NCBI GenBank assembly: GCA_017430365.1
Contig: JAFRNC010000005.1
Span: forward strand, 186,001 to 250,000
Reading direction: 5' to 3'
Source: Bacteroidales bacterium
Lineage (GTDB): Bacteria; Bacteroidota; Bacteroidia; Bacteroidales; UBA932
DNA: 64,000 nt
This document shows, in pieces, positions 35,201 through 42,642 of the stretch. The number at the start of each line of letters is the position of its first letter. The stretch's first letter is position 1. The translations under genes and the position numbers were made by a program. The notes under the pieces are model-generated. The model saw nothing but the letters and a program-made list of their open reading frames with translations, searched no databases and had not been told where the DNA came from.

Positions 35201-35238
35201 AGGCAGGTCAGGATGAGAATGAATTTTTTAAAGTTCAT
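32224..35238 (-). CDS. SusC/RagA TonB-dependent outer-membrane transporter
   Basis: A 1004-residue protein: signal peptide FKKFILILTCLITASAAFA, a carboxypeptidase-like domain (VTGQVKDAQSGEPVSFVTV and on, residues 24-105), the TonB plug (SDEIAGNRAANMITSLAGKASGV, GGSAKISIRGFRSVNSGNEPLYIINGVPM, GDGIGNLNPDDIESITILKGASASALYG, 125-235), then a 22-strand barrel ending in GFNIKVTF. It imports oligosaccharides with energy from TonB. No N-terminal anti-sigma (STN) domain is present, in keeping with control by a cytoplasmic regulator rather than by an ECF sigma factor. The gene starts 36 nt behind the phosphatase stop. Confidence 0.96.
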   Translation of the reverse strand: MNFKKFILILTCLITASAAFAQSIRVTGQVKDAQSGEPVSFVTVIQQGTGNAVSADAEGRYAINVPVNASLRFSSVGYDEVIVEVAGRNVVDVVMNSDNVLEEAVVSALGITRAAKSLTYAEQVVSSDEIAGNRAANMITSLAGKASGVTVTQSAAGMGGSAKISIRGFRSVNSGNEPLYIINGVPMSSSADVSGDTYGSSGMASFDNGDGIGNLNPDDIESITILKGASASALYGTQAANGVILITTKKGVAGQTRVTFNSTTNFENPVYRHELQNAYGHDASWKSWGSKVTNGVLAADNFFETAHTLTNSLSVQSGNERNQTYLSYGNTTANSILGNNSKLSRHNITFRNTTKFAENLTLDASVQFIRQYTKNRPTTGGLYHNPVMSVYHFPVDLNFSEYREKFEVYDMDRNLMVQNWYKPLTANDDENPYWITNRIISEQWRDRAMGSLSLRWDISPKVYLQARASADYSARRESYKAYATTTPSVVLSENGQYITGKRTSMTAYADFLAGYKDKWGDFGFNATIGTSINYDESTNTTINSRYGGGELKLANIFTVNNMTVRGTDESWYRGELIGVFATATLSFRDWLFLDVTGRNDWSSTLAFSQSFKTGFFYPSAGLSILLNEALNMPSWVDLFKVRASYAVVGNDLPSRVTNPLGSVAYSGSVSSNTTAPFGTLKPELSASFETGFDLRLFNNRLSFDVEYYKTNTRNQLFSLDAPAGSGYSSYYVNSGNIQNQGIEATVGIVPVETRNFVWKSSINLGLNRNKVISLNDDIQTFVICDATNHGYALKLTEGGSYGDLYVRRFARDGSGNLLLDDSGLPYKESGEFTYIGNTEPRLTAGWNNNFQIGGFNVNFLIDGRFGGVALDATQADLDGWGTSAYSAKCREQGFVEYEGHKFNDVQAFFSRVGGFEGINEFYVYDATNIRLREASIGYSLPKKILGNFCQDLSISLVGRNLLFFYKKIPYDPDSLLDTDGHFEGFSFYGMPTTRSLGFNIKVTF

Positions 35239-35274
35239 AAGGAGTTTGTTTATAGGTTATATGGATAGATGTGA

Positions 35275-36591
35275 TTATAATGATTGTCTGTGTGTATAAT
35301 CGATGGCCAGCAGCTTTCCGAAATGTGCACGCAGGTCTTTCCATTTATAATAAGGCCCTTTCCAGGGTTTGAGTGAAGGAATGACGGTCTCGGCTTCATT
35401 GCGCAGTATCTTGACGATCACATCGCCCGCCTTGTTCTTGTAGAATACCATCTGCAGGTTGGAACCCATCGGCATTTCCCGGAAACAGTACCAGCCCAGG
35501 TCGGGCCCTTCGGCCATATGCCCGGGTGTCTCGCACCCCTCCATGCGGAGGAAGGTCCAGAGCGACATCAGTCCCGAGTCATGGCCGAAGCGGAAGTTGG
35601 CCGCGATGTCGTTGCCGGCGACAGCCTCGTCGGCTTTCTCCACGATATCGACCAGGACCCGCTGTCCGGTGATGTCGTAACGGTTGAGATTCTCCACGGT
35701 ATTGGCGAAATAGTTGTAATTGGCGATGTCGTCGACATACCAGAGCGTGTAAAGTTCATCTTCCGTAAAGTGCCGGTAAATGTCGGGTACGTCGTAATCC
35801 ATGTTCAGGCACTGTAGGATATTTGCCGCATAGAAAACATCGTAGATGAAATTGCGGACTTTGTAGCTGCCCATGTTCTGTGCGGCGAACCACGGATCGG
35901 TGAACCAGGCGTTCATGATCCTGGACGGATCCAGCCGCTCCTCGAGAACGGAGTCGAAAATGGTGAAATGCGATTCGTTCAGGGGAATGTTGGATCCAGG
36001 AGCAAGGTACCTCATGAAACGCTCGCCGGCATAAACTGTGAAATGAAGCTGCGGTGCGTTGCCGGAAAGAACTAGAGAGAAATTGGCCAGACTCTGGATG
36101 CAGCGCTGGCTTGAACTTGAAACGGCCACAACCCGGTTGCGTTCCTTCTGATGGAAAAGGTCGGGGAAGCGGTCGTACATCCTTTGGGAGATGCCCTGGT
36201 GTTCCAGTCCTCCCCTGGTGGTCAGGTTGCCTGACTGGCCTTCGTGGAACCGGGCAAGGCTGTCCAGTTCGTCGCGGAGGACCTTGCCCTCTTCTGTCAG
36301 ATATCCCAGCATGCCGAGAGTATCCATGATGCTGGAGACGCGGGTGACAGAGCGCATAGAAGTCAGATAACGGCTTCCGTGACGGCCGTAGTGGCTGATA
36401 TAGAAGGGTTCGTATCCTTCGGGAACAGGGGTGTCGACAATCGCTGCCGGCGGCTCATAGCTGTGATGGATGTTCGCAAGCCGTTCAGGATTCTCCCGCA
36501 GTAAGGCACGGGCGTCGTCCTGGGCGAATAGCGGGATGACGGCCAGCAGGCAGGCAAGGAGAAAGAGGGTTCGTTTCATGAGGCGTTTCAT
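35275..36591 (-). CDS. Histidine-type acid phosphatase
   Basis: A 438-residue exported protein with a signal peptide (MKRTLFLLACLLAVIPLFA). It belongs to branch 2 of the histidine phosphatases: SHYGRHGSRYL (near 67; nucleophile histidine of RHG) and FRFGHDSGLMSL (near 335; the HD proton donor). MINPP-type phytases of gut bacteria are in this branch; the sequence alone cannot separate phytase, sugar phosphatase and other roles. ATG 36591 overlaps the GH2 stop by 4 nt (ATGA); an alternative ATG at 36579 gives a cleaner signal peptide. A phosphatase between the GH2 enzyme and SusC suggests that the glycan or its import products carry phosphate. Confidence 0.85.
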   Translation of the reverse strand: MKRLMKRTLFLLACLLAVIPLFAQDDARALLRENPERLANIHHSYEPPAAIVDTPVPEGYEPFYISHYGRHGSRYLTSMRSVTRVSSIMDTLGMLGYLTEEGKVLRDELDSLARFHEGQSGNLTTRGGLEHQGISQRMYDRFPDLFHQKERNRVVAVSSSSQRCIQSLANFSLVLSGNAPQLHFTVYAGERFMRYLAPGSNIPLNESHFTIFDSVLEERLDPSRIMNAWFTDPWFAAQNMGSYKVRNFIYDVFYAANILQCLNMDYDVPDIYRHFTEDELYTLWYVDDIANYNYFANTVENLNRYDITGQRVLVDIVEKADEAVAGNDIAANFRFGHDSGLMSLWTFLRMEGCETPGHMAEGPDLGWYCFREMPMGSNLQMVFYKNKAGDVIVKILRNEAETVIPSLKPWKGPYYKWKDLRAHFGKLLAIDYTHRQSL

Positions 36592-39116
36592 TGATTCCAG
36601 TGGGTGAGTCCGACGGTTCCGGTTGCGCCGCCTTCGGTCCGGCACAGCACTTCTTTGGTCTCGTGGGGCAGCAGGGAGAAGAAATTGTCGCTCCAGTAAG
36701 CCGGGACGATAAGGTTGCCCGCCGCGTCCTTGAGCGTAAGGATATTCTGGTAGGCGATCACGTCGCTGTCATTGGTGACGGTCACCCGGTAACCGTCATT
36801 GTCCGTGACCGTCTCGAAACGGACGTTGGCGGCAGGCAGGCGCGTGACGAAGCGCATGTCGGCATATTTGACTATTGGCGTCAGGTACCAGTTGGCCTTC
36901 GCCCAATCGTATGTGTTCCAACGGGCCGGCAGGCAGTAGAAATTATCGGTCAAAGGTTTCCCGTCCGCATCCCCGAGCTTCAGTGCGAGGAAGGAATCCC
37001 TGTTTCTGTACCGGGCCAGATTGAAGACCTTCAGCGGTTCCCGGTCTGAGACCGTGACCGTCCTGCTTTCTGCAGCCATGGGTTTGGAGACCGCATCGAG
37101 AAGCGTGAAGGCAGCTTTGACGGTAACGGGATTGCCCGTTTCGTTGACGGCGTAGACGCAGGCGTCTTTGATATTATAGATGAGCTGCACGGGTTCGCAG
37201 GCTTTCTTCGTTCCGTAATATCCGGCAGTCGGCACCAGGTCGTGGCCGTAGAGCTGCCAATAGATCGACGGCCATGCGGAATTGAGCATCCATTGGACGA
37301 TTCCGGTTGTCCTGGGAAGATTGGCACGGAAGGCCTCGAACATGGCCCGCGTTCCGTCGTAGTCCACGGCGTGCCCTTTCCGGACGAAATCTTCCAGGTC
37401 TGCTGCTTCGCCGTAAAGACATGCAATGGTCGCTTCGAGATAGCGGGTGTTGTTCATGGCGGAGCCGGAGGCAGTGGCGTGGCGGCCGATGGCGGCATCC
37501 GGGGGCCATATCTTGTCTTCTGAGACCATTTTGCGGAGCGACTCGATCTGGGGAAGATTGGCGCCGATACCCGTTTCGGTATTGAATCCGAATGCACCGC
37601 CGCAACGGGTGTCGAGATACCAGTAGTCCGGCCCGACGTATTCGTAGGGGCCTTCCATCTTAGTGCCCGAGGGGCCTGACAGTTCGCTTACCAGGCTTTT
37701 GGCCGATCCGATGTACGGTCTGTAGTCGAGCCGGGCGTAGGCTTCGAGGTAGCGGGGCTCCAGGTCCGGATGGGGGAGCCGGTCGCTTCCGGTCATCCAG
37801 CCGATGACCGATACGTTGTTGCGCAACCACTTGACCTGGTTTTCAAAATAGGAGAAAGCAAGGTCCATGGTCTCCGGCGTGGCGATACAGCCGAAGCCGT
37901 CGGTTTCGGGAAGACCGCAATAGTCTTCCCATTCCCACTGGCAGCTCCAGCCCACCAGGGCCAGAATGCCGTATTTGTCGCACATGTCGTAGACATACCT
38001 GTCTTTGCCCCAGATGTTTTCGAAACGGATCGTATTGAGGTTCATGTCTTTTACGAGACAAACCTGCCGCTCTATGCTTTCGTGGGTGTCGCGCATGAAG
38101 ATATCATCGGTCCAGCCGGCACCCTTGATCAGGATCTTGCGGCCGTTCAGGACGAACTGCCTGTGGCCGTATTCGTCGAGGCCGGCTTCGATGTTCCGGA
38201 TGCCGAAGGTGATGGCGTCCGCATCGGAAATGCCACTGTTCCGGCACTCGACCTGAAGGTCCATATGATACAGTTCGGGGGAGCCGAGACCGGAGCACCA
38301 CCACAATCGCGGATTGTCGACGTGGAGAACCGGGGCTTCGGCGGAAGTAACGACAATCTCCCGGCTTTCATTCGGCGCCAGACGGACGGGAACCTCGAAA
38401 GAACCGTTTTCGAAACAACCCTTGAACAGGGCTTCTGTTTCCCGGTCAGTCAGATTGGTGAGCACGGTGCTTACGGCCATATCTGCTGCTGCCAGGTCCT
38501 CACGCACCTGCGGGCGGACGAAACTGTCGCTCATCCGTACGTCGCCTGTGACGGAAAGGGTCACGTCGCGCCAGAGACCCATGCTTTCGTCGACCGGACG
38601 GGGATTCCAGTCCACGTAACCTACGTTGAGGTCGCCCTTTCGGGCCCTTTCCAGCGTGACTTCCAGTTTATTGGACTGCTTGATGCGGTCGGTCACATCC
38701 AGCGTGTAGCGGTTGAAGACACCGAAAGTGGTGTCTTTCGCCCGGAGTTTCGTGCCGTTGAGGCATATGTCGGCGGCGTAGCCGATTCCGTCAAACTGGA
38801 GGAAAACATGTTTTCCCGCCATCCCTTTCCCGGAGAACTGTTTCGTGTAAGTCCAGGGCTTGTCGAACTGTGTCCTGTCGATGTTCCGGTAGTTGTCATC
38901 AAGAAAGTCGCTGTCGGTAATGACGCCGTTTGCATAGAGGACTCCGGCCACTGTCGAAGGTACAGTGGCGCGGTATATCTGTCCGCCATCCGCGCATTGC
39001 AGTGTCCAGCCGTCGCCAAGGGCCGTCTTGTCGCCCGGCCGGACACTGGAGGAGCCGCAGCCCGCCGTCGCCATCACGGCGATGACCAAAAATAACATTA
39101 ACCTAAAAACTTTCAT
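36588..39116 (-). CDS. GH2 exo-beta-D-glucosaminidase-type enzyme
   Basis: An 842-residue lipoprotein (signal LMLFLVIAVMATAGC). GH2 sugar-binding and Ig domains come first (DGIGYAADICLNGTKLRAKDTTFGVF, VDWNPRPVDESMGLWRDV), then the barrel with IKGAGWTDDIF, EWEDYCGLPE, MTGSDRLPHPDLE and FNTETGIGANLP. These match the exo-beta-glucosaminidase subfamily (CsxA of Amycolatopsis), where the general acid is Asp in GSD rather than Glu and the nucleophile is Glu in the ETS/ETG block. Further CsxA-like blocks are GTKMEGPYEYVGPDYWY, DFVRKGHAVDYDGTRAMFEAF and NTYDWAKANWYLTPI. It should remove glucosamine from non-reducing ends. Both neighbours overlap it by 4 nt. Confidence 0.88.
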   Translation of the reverse strand: MKVFRLMLFLVIAVMATAGCGSSSVRPGDKTALGDGWTLQCADGGQIYRATVPSTVAGVLYANGVITDSDFLDDNYRNIDRTQFDKPWTYTKQFSGKGMAGKHVFLQFDGIGYAADICLNGTKLRAKDTTFGVFNRYTLDVTDRIKQSNKLEVTLERARKGDLNVGYVDWNPRPVDESMGLWRDVTLSVTGDVRMSDSFVRPQVREDLAAADMAVSTVLTNLTDRETEALFKGCFENGSFEVPVRLAPNESREIVVTSAEAPVLHVDNPRLWWCSGLGSPELYHMDLQVECRNSGISDADAITFGIRNIEAGLDEYGHRQFVLNGRKILIKGAGWTDDIFMRDTHESIERQVCLVKDMNLNTIRFENIWGKDRYVYDMCDKYGILALVGWSCQWEWEDYCGLPETDGFGCIATPETMDLAFSYFENQVKWLRNNVSVIGWMTGSDRLPHPDLEPRYLEAYARLDYRPYIGSAKSLVSELSGPSGTKMEGPYEYVGPDYWYLDTRCGGAFGFNTETGIGANLPQIESLRKMVSEDKIWPPDAAIGRHATASGSAMNNTRYLEATIACLYGEAADLEDFVRKGHAVDYDGTRAMFEAFRANLPRTTGIVQWMLNSAWPSIYWQLYGHDLVPTAGYYGTKKACEPVQLIYNIKDACVYAVNETGNPVTVKAAFTLLDAVSKPMAAESRTVTVSDREPLKVFNLARYRNRDSFLALKLGDADGKPLTDNFYCLPARWNTYDWAKANWYLTPIVKYADMRFVTRLPAANVRFETVTDNDGYRVTVTNDSDVIAYQNILTLKDAAGNLIVPAYWSDNFFSLLPHETKEVLCRTEGGATGTVGLTHWNQ

Positions 39117-39943
39117 AGTAAAAATGCCGCTCCGGTAAGCGCGATTTCATCGTTGTCGAGTTGACGGATTTTGATTCTTTTTAATGATTCCGGATAAATG
39201 AAATCCTTTTCGAGGCAGGTTTTCATGCTATCCTTGAAATAGGGGAACGCCCTCGAGATACCGCCGCCCAGTACGAGCATTTCGGGATCATAGGCGTAGA
39301 GGATGGTGGCGACCAGGCTGCCGATGTGGGTGCCGAATTCATTGAAAAGCGCCAGTGCCTGCGGATCGCCCTGAACCGCAGCCTCGGCGGCCAGTTTGCA
39401 GGTGGTGCCTTTCCGGGTGAAGAAAGGCGAACTGCAATATGTTTCCAGATCGGCGTCCAGATATCGGATACAGCCGATTTCGCCGGCGCCGGTGTTGTGG
39501 CCGTTGTAGAGTTCTCCGTCGATCACGATGCCCAGGCCGACGCCCGTTCCCAGGGTCACACCGACAAGCGACTGCGGTTTCTGTTCCGCGAAATGCCGGT
39601 AGGCGCCGAGTGCGAAGCAATTTGCATCGTTGTTCAGACTGACAGGAACGTGGAAATGCGTTTCCAGGATCTGTTTGAGCGGCACGTTCTTCCAGGACGG
39701 TATGTTGACGGCGTTGTAGACGACGCCCGTTTCACGGTCGAGGGCGGAAGGTACCCCGATGCCGATGGATTTGACTTCGGGTGTGAGGGATTCCCCGATC
39801 CGGTCCTGCAGCGACTGAAGGGTACTCTCCAGGGAGGCGTCCCTGGCAAAGGAGCGGACGGAGGAGATGCGGACGAGCTGACCGTCTTCACAGAACAGGC
39901 CGGAAACAATGTTCGTACCTCCTATATCGATGCCTAATCTCAT
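39113..39943 (-). CDS. ROK-family sugar kinase without the zinc motif
   Basis: A 276-residue protein: ATP loop LGIDIGGTNIVSG (residues 2-14), NNDANCFALGAYRHF (residues 100-114; Asp is the catalytic base), VTLGTGVGLGIVIDGELYNGHNTGAGEIG and a C-terminal LVLGGGISRAF. The CxCGxxGCxE zinc cluster usual in ROK proteins is replaced by ETYCSSPFFTRKG, as in some zinc-free relatives. There is no DNA-binding domain, so it is a kinase, not a ROK repressor. In this operon the likely substrate is glucosamine or N-acetylglucosamine. It is the first gene of the locus. Its -7 box and upstream operator are at 39978 and 40012. Confidence 0.85.
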   Translation of the reverse strand: MRLGIDIGGTNIVSGLFCEDGQLVRISSVRSFARDASLESTLQSLQDRIGESLTPEVKSIGIGVPSALDRETGVVYNAVNIPSWKNVPLKQILETHFHVPVSLNNDANCFALGAYRHFAEQKPQSLVGVTLGTGVGLGIVIDGELYNGHNTGAGEIGCIRYLDADLETYCSSPFFTRKGTTCKLAAEAAVQGDPQALALFNEFGTHIGSLVATILYAYDPEMLVLGGGISRAFPYFKDSMKTCLEKDFIYPESLKRIKIRQLDNDEIALTGAAFLL

Positions 39944-39977
39944 AGTTTTCAGTCAAAAAGTTGCAGTTTCAGCAATA

Positions 39978-39985
39978 CAAAATTA
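39978..39985 (-). promoter_or_regulatory. -7 box of the ROK-GH2-SusCD operon
   Basis: TAATTTTG on the minus strand. Expected start near 39971 with a leader of about 28 nt. The operator ends 26 nt upstream of it. Confidence 0.65.
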
Positions 39986-40011
39986 CTGAATACACAGGGA
40001 GAAAAACGTGT

Positions 40012-40040
40012 AATTTGCGTATTTAAATACTCAATTTGCG
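40012..40040 (+). promoter_or_regulatory. Probable XylR-type operator, site 1
   Basis: A 29-bp site with half-sites ATTTGCG at 40013-40019 and 40034-40040, 21 bp apart, around the palindrome GTATTTAAATAC. The same site recurs at 47581 (24 of 29 bases). It overlaps the last codons and stop of the regulator gene and lies 26 nt from the ROK -7 box, about -40 to -70 from the start. A position of this kind fits activation by an AraC-type protein. Confidence 0.68.
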
Positions 40041-41191
40041 TTTTTTTGACTGCGCCATTCCGAGGGGGTACAGCCTTTTAACTCCTTGAACCTTCGGCAG
40101 ATACTTTTAGCGTCATCTTCGCCCATATTGTAGGCGATTTCCTGGATGGCGTCGTTGGTTTCGAGGAGCAGTTCCGAGAAGCGGCCGATCCGTTGTTTGG
40201 AGATGTACTGGTAGATGGATTCCCCGAGCACTTTCTTGAACCGGACCTCCAGCAGTCTACGCGAGAGGGGAACCTGCTCCAGCACATCGCTGACCGTGAT
40301 TTTCTTATTGAGGTTCTGCCGTATGAACTGCAGCGCGGTCAGCACGTCCTTGTCGGTCGTGGCATAGGCGGAGGTGGATACCCGGTGGACGATACGCTTT
40401 GGCTGGAGGGTGATGTCGCTGCCTTTGAAGGAAGGGTCCTGGATCATCCGGACCGCCATCTGGGCGGTCTCATAGCCGCCCTGTTCGATGTCGACCATGA
40501 TACTCGAGAGCGTGGGATTGGACAGCGTGCAGATAACCTCATCGTTGTCCACACCTATAATGGAAAGTTCGGACGGAATCTTCACCCCGGCTGAGTTGCA
40601 GGCTTCGATCAACGCATTCCCCTGGTTGTCGTCGCACGCCATGACGGCGACAGGCTTCGGGAGAGAAAGCAGCCATTTCTTGAGATCCTCCGCCTCATAG
40701 TACCAGAGATTGTCAATGATCTGCTTGTCGTAAACGTAGAAATGGTCGCCGAGTCCGGCTTCCTCAATCCGCCGGCGGAAACCAGCGCAGCGTTCGTCGG
40801 ACCAGCAGACGTCCTGGTATCCGAAAAAGGCGAAATTACGGAAGCCTTTGTGCAGATAGAGGTTGGCCGCCATCCTGCCTGTCTCGATGTAGTCGCCCGT
40901 GATGTTCGGAATGTTGTCGAACTTGGCCTTGTAGTCCTGGGCGAACGCCACGATTCCATTGCGACGGAACTGTTCCACGGGGTCGGACTTCTCGAATTGG
41001 CCGATTACCACGTCGGCACCCCATTTCTTCGCCCATTTGATGACGCCTGCGAGGCCAAGACTCCGTTTGTAGGCCGGAGGCATCCGGCACACCACCCACT
41101 GCCCGGTCTCATTGGAGTAGCGGATGATGCCCCGCAGCAGGGCGTATGCAAACGATTCGGTAAAATCGGTTATAAAGAGGAGTCTGACCAT
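40031..41191 (-). CDS. XylR-type regulator (LacI-like sensor plus AraC DNA-binding domain)
   Basis: A 386-residue regulator. Residues about 1-275 form a periplasmic-binding-protein-like sugar sensor (TDFTESFAYALLRGIIRYS, WGADVVIGQF, FFGYQDVCWSDERCAGFRRR, VAVMACDDNQGNALIEAC, LSIIGVDNDEVICTLSNPTLSSI). Residues about 288-386 are two AraC helix-turn-helix units (ITVSDVLEQVPLSRRLLEVRFKKVLGESIYQYI, IQEIAYNMGEDDAKSICRRFKELKGCTPSEWR). E. coli XylR has the same order and activates xylose genes. It overlaps the TolB-like gene upstream by 22 nt, so it is the fifth gene of that operon. It is likely to bind the duplicated sites at 40012 and 47581. Confidence 0.9.
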   Translation of the reverse strand: MVRLLFITDFTESFAYALLRGIIRYSNETGQWVVCRMPPAYKRSLGLAGVIKWAKKWGADVVIGQFEKSDPVEQFRRNGIVAFAQDYKAKFDNIPNITGDYIETGRMAANLYLHKGFRNFAFFGYQDVCWSDERCAGFRRRIEEAGLGDHFYVYDKQIIDNLWYYEAEDLKKWLLSLPKPVAVMACDDNQGNALIEACNSAGVKIPSELSIIGVDNDEVICTLSNPTLSSIMVDIEQGGYETAQMAVRMIQDPSFKGSDITLQPKRIVHRVSTSAYATTDKDVLTALQFIRQNLNKKITVSDVLEQVPLSRRLLEVRFKKVLGESIYQYISKQRIGRFSELLLETNDAIQEIAYNMGEDDAKSICRRFKELKGCTPSEWRSQKNAN

Positions 41192-42642
41192 CGGAAACCA
41201 ACTTTAGTCCGGTTATCGCTGTTATATAGGCGTACAGCGTCAACGCCGTTGAAATCGACCTTGCCTGCGACGAATTCCGGCACGTTGTATGACCGGAAGC
41301 TGCTGTCGTAATAATCGCGCGGGCTCTTCTGGGGCAGCATGAAAGGTTTCGCGCACACACCGTCAGCATCTATATGGCATATGTATGCCCTGGTATGGAG
41401 CCCGTCGTCCCGCCGGCTGCCGAAGACGAACCAGCGGGAATTGGAACTCCAGCTGTGTGCACTCTCGGCGTCGTCGCTGTTCACCCCGTCGAGCGGCCGT
41501 GTCTCTCCGGTCTGCAGGTCGAGAAGCCACAGATCCGATTCGTGGTGCCAGGCTCCGAAGCAGCCGTAATCCGCCAGCTGGTACATGATCCACCGGCCGT
41601 CATAGGAGGGTTTCGGGAAGGAAACACTCTTGCCCGTCGCTTCGGCGAAAACGAGCGTATCCACCTTGTGCCCGATGTCACCCGTCTCGGGGTTGAAGTC
41701 CACGCGGCAGAGATTGTACCGGACTTCCGTCACGTTGCGGGGGATTTCCTGTTCGGTGCAGGAGGTGAAGTAAATGGCGCGTCCGTCGGCCGAGAAGGCC
41801 GGCATGTTCTCGTTAACGCCGTCCACCTTCACCTCCGGCGAGGTGATCAGCACGTTTTTCTCTGTGTCGTACACCTGCAGGTCTGACTTGAGGTCGTAGA
41901 CCTCCAGGACTTTGTCGGGGCGCTGGTGGAAACCCTGCCGGTTGATGTTGGTGGAGTAGGCGATGAATCTCCCGTCGGGATGCCAGCTCGGATATACGCA
42001 GGCTGCCAGCGTGGAGTCGGTCTTCATGTCGTAGGCTGCGGTCTTGCCGTCCTTCATGATGAAAGTCGCCCCTCTTTCGCCACGCACGTGCAGGCTGAAG
42101 AACTCGGGCCGGGTGCGGTTGAAAGAGTGACAGTTGACGCAGCCGTCGAAGTTCCTGCCGCCGATCAGGCAGACCTCGTCGAACGACGACAGGTCCCTTT
42201 CGTAGATGCCGATGTGGGAGAAAGACTGGTAACCCGGTGCGATGAGCCGGTATGCGATGCCGAAGTCGATGGCGTCTTCGCTGACATGGATTTCGAACGG
42301 ATCGAAGCGCTTCCATTTCCCGTCAAACTTTCCGCACGCCGTGACCTTGACCGTCCCGCCCCGGGATGCGTCGAGCAGCCTGTGCCATGCCTTTACAGGG
42401 AAATTGGCACTCTTTCCGGATGTCTTGACCGTCTTCCCGTCCGCACCTTCGACAAAAGCGATTACCTTCTCTGCGCCGTCGATGTCAAAGTTGAGGGGCG
42501 CGATGGTGGAAGGCACGGTTACGCCGATGTAGTCGGGATAAATGTCCGGCTGCCGGCCGGCCTGCTCGAAGCGGTCAGGATTGCCGGTGCACGCAAGCAC
42601 GGCGAGCAGCAGCGGCAAATAGAGAAAGATGCTCTTTTTCAT
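41170..42642 (-). CDS. TolB-like lipoprotein with CxxCH motif, second copy
   Basis: A 490-residue lipoprotein (signal FLYLPLLLAVLAC). A beta domain with PDIYPDYIGVTVPSTIAPLNF (near 32) is followed by GIYERDLSSFDEV and FDGCVNCHSFNRTRPEFFSLHVRG (near 170), then TolB/PD40 repeats (YPSWHPDGRFIAYSTN, MPAFSADGRAIYFTS, FPKPSYDGRWIMYQL, SWSSNSRWFVFGSRRDDG). CxxCH is the c-type haem attachment motif, but haem is not proven and no cytochrome maturation genes are nearby. The function of the family is unknown to me. It starts with an ATGA overlap onto the DUF6057 gene. A paralogue is at 44344. Confidence 0.72.
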   Translation of the reverse strand: MKKSIFLYLPLLLAVLACTGNPDRFEQAGRQPDIYPDYIGVTVPSTIAPLNFDIDGAEKVIAFVEGADGKTVKTSGKSANFPVKAWHRLLDASRGGTVKVTACGKFDGKWKRFDPFEIHVSEDAIDFGIAYRLIAPGYQSFSHIGIYERDLSSFDEVCLIGGRNFDGCVNCHSFNRTRPEFFSLHVRGERGATFIMKDGKTAAYDMKTDSTLAACVYPSWHPDGRFIAYSTNINRQGFHQRPDKVLEVYDLKSDLQVYDTEKNVLITSPEVKVDGVNENMPAFSADGRAIYFTSCTEQEIPRNVTEVRYNLCRVDFNPETGDIGHKVDTLVFAEATGKSVSFPKPSYDGRWIMYQLADYGCFGAWHHESDLWLLDLQTGETRPLDGVNSDDAESAHSWSSNSRWFVFGSRRDDGLHTRAYICHIDADGVCAKPFMLPQKSPRDYYDSSFRSYNVPEFVAGKVDFNGVDAVRLYNSDNRTKVGFRWSDSSL

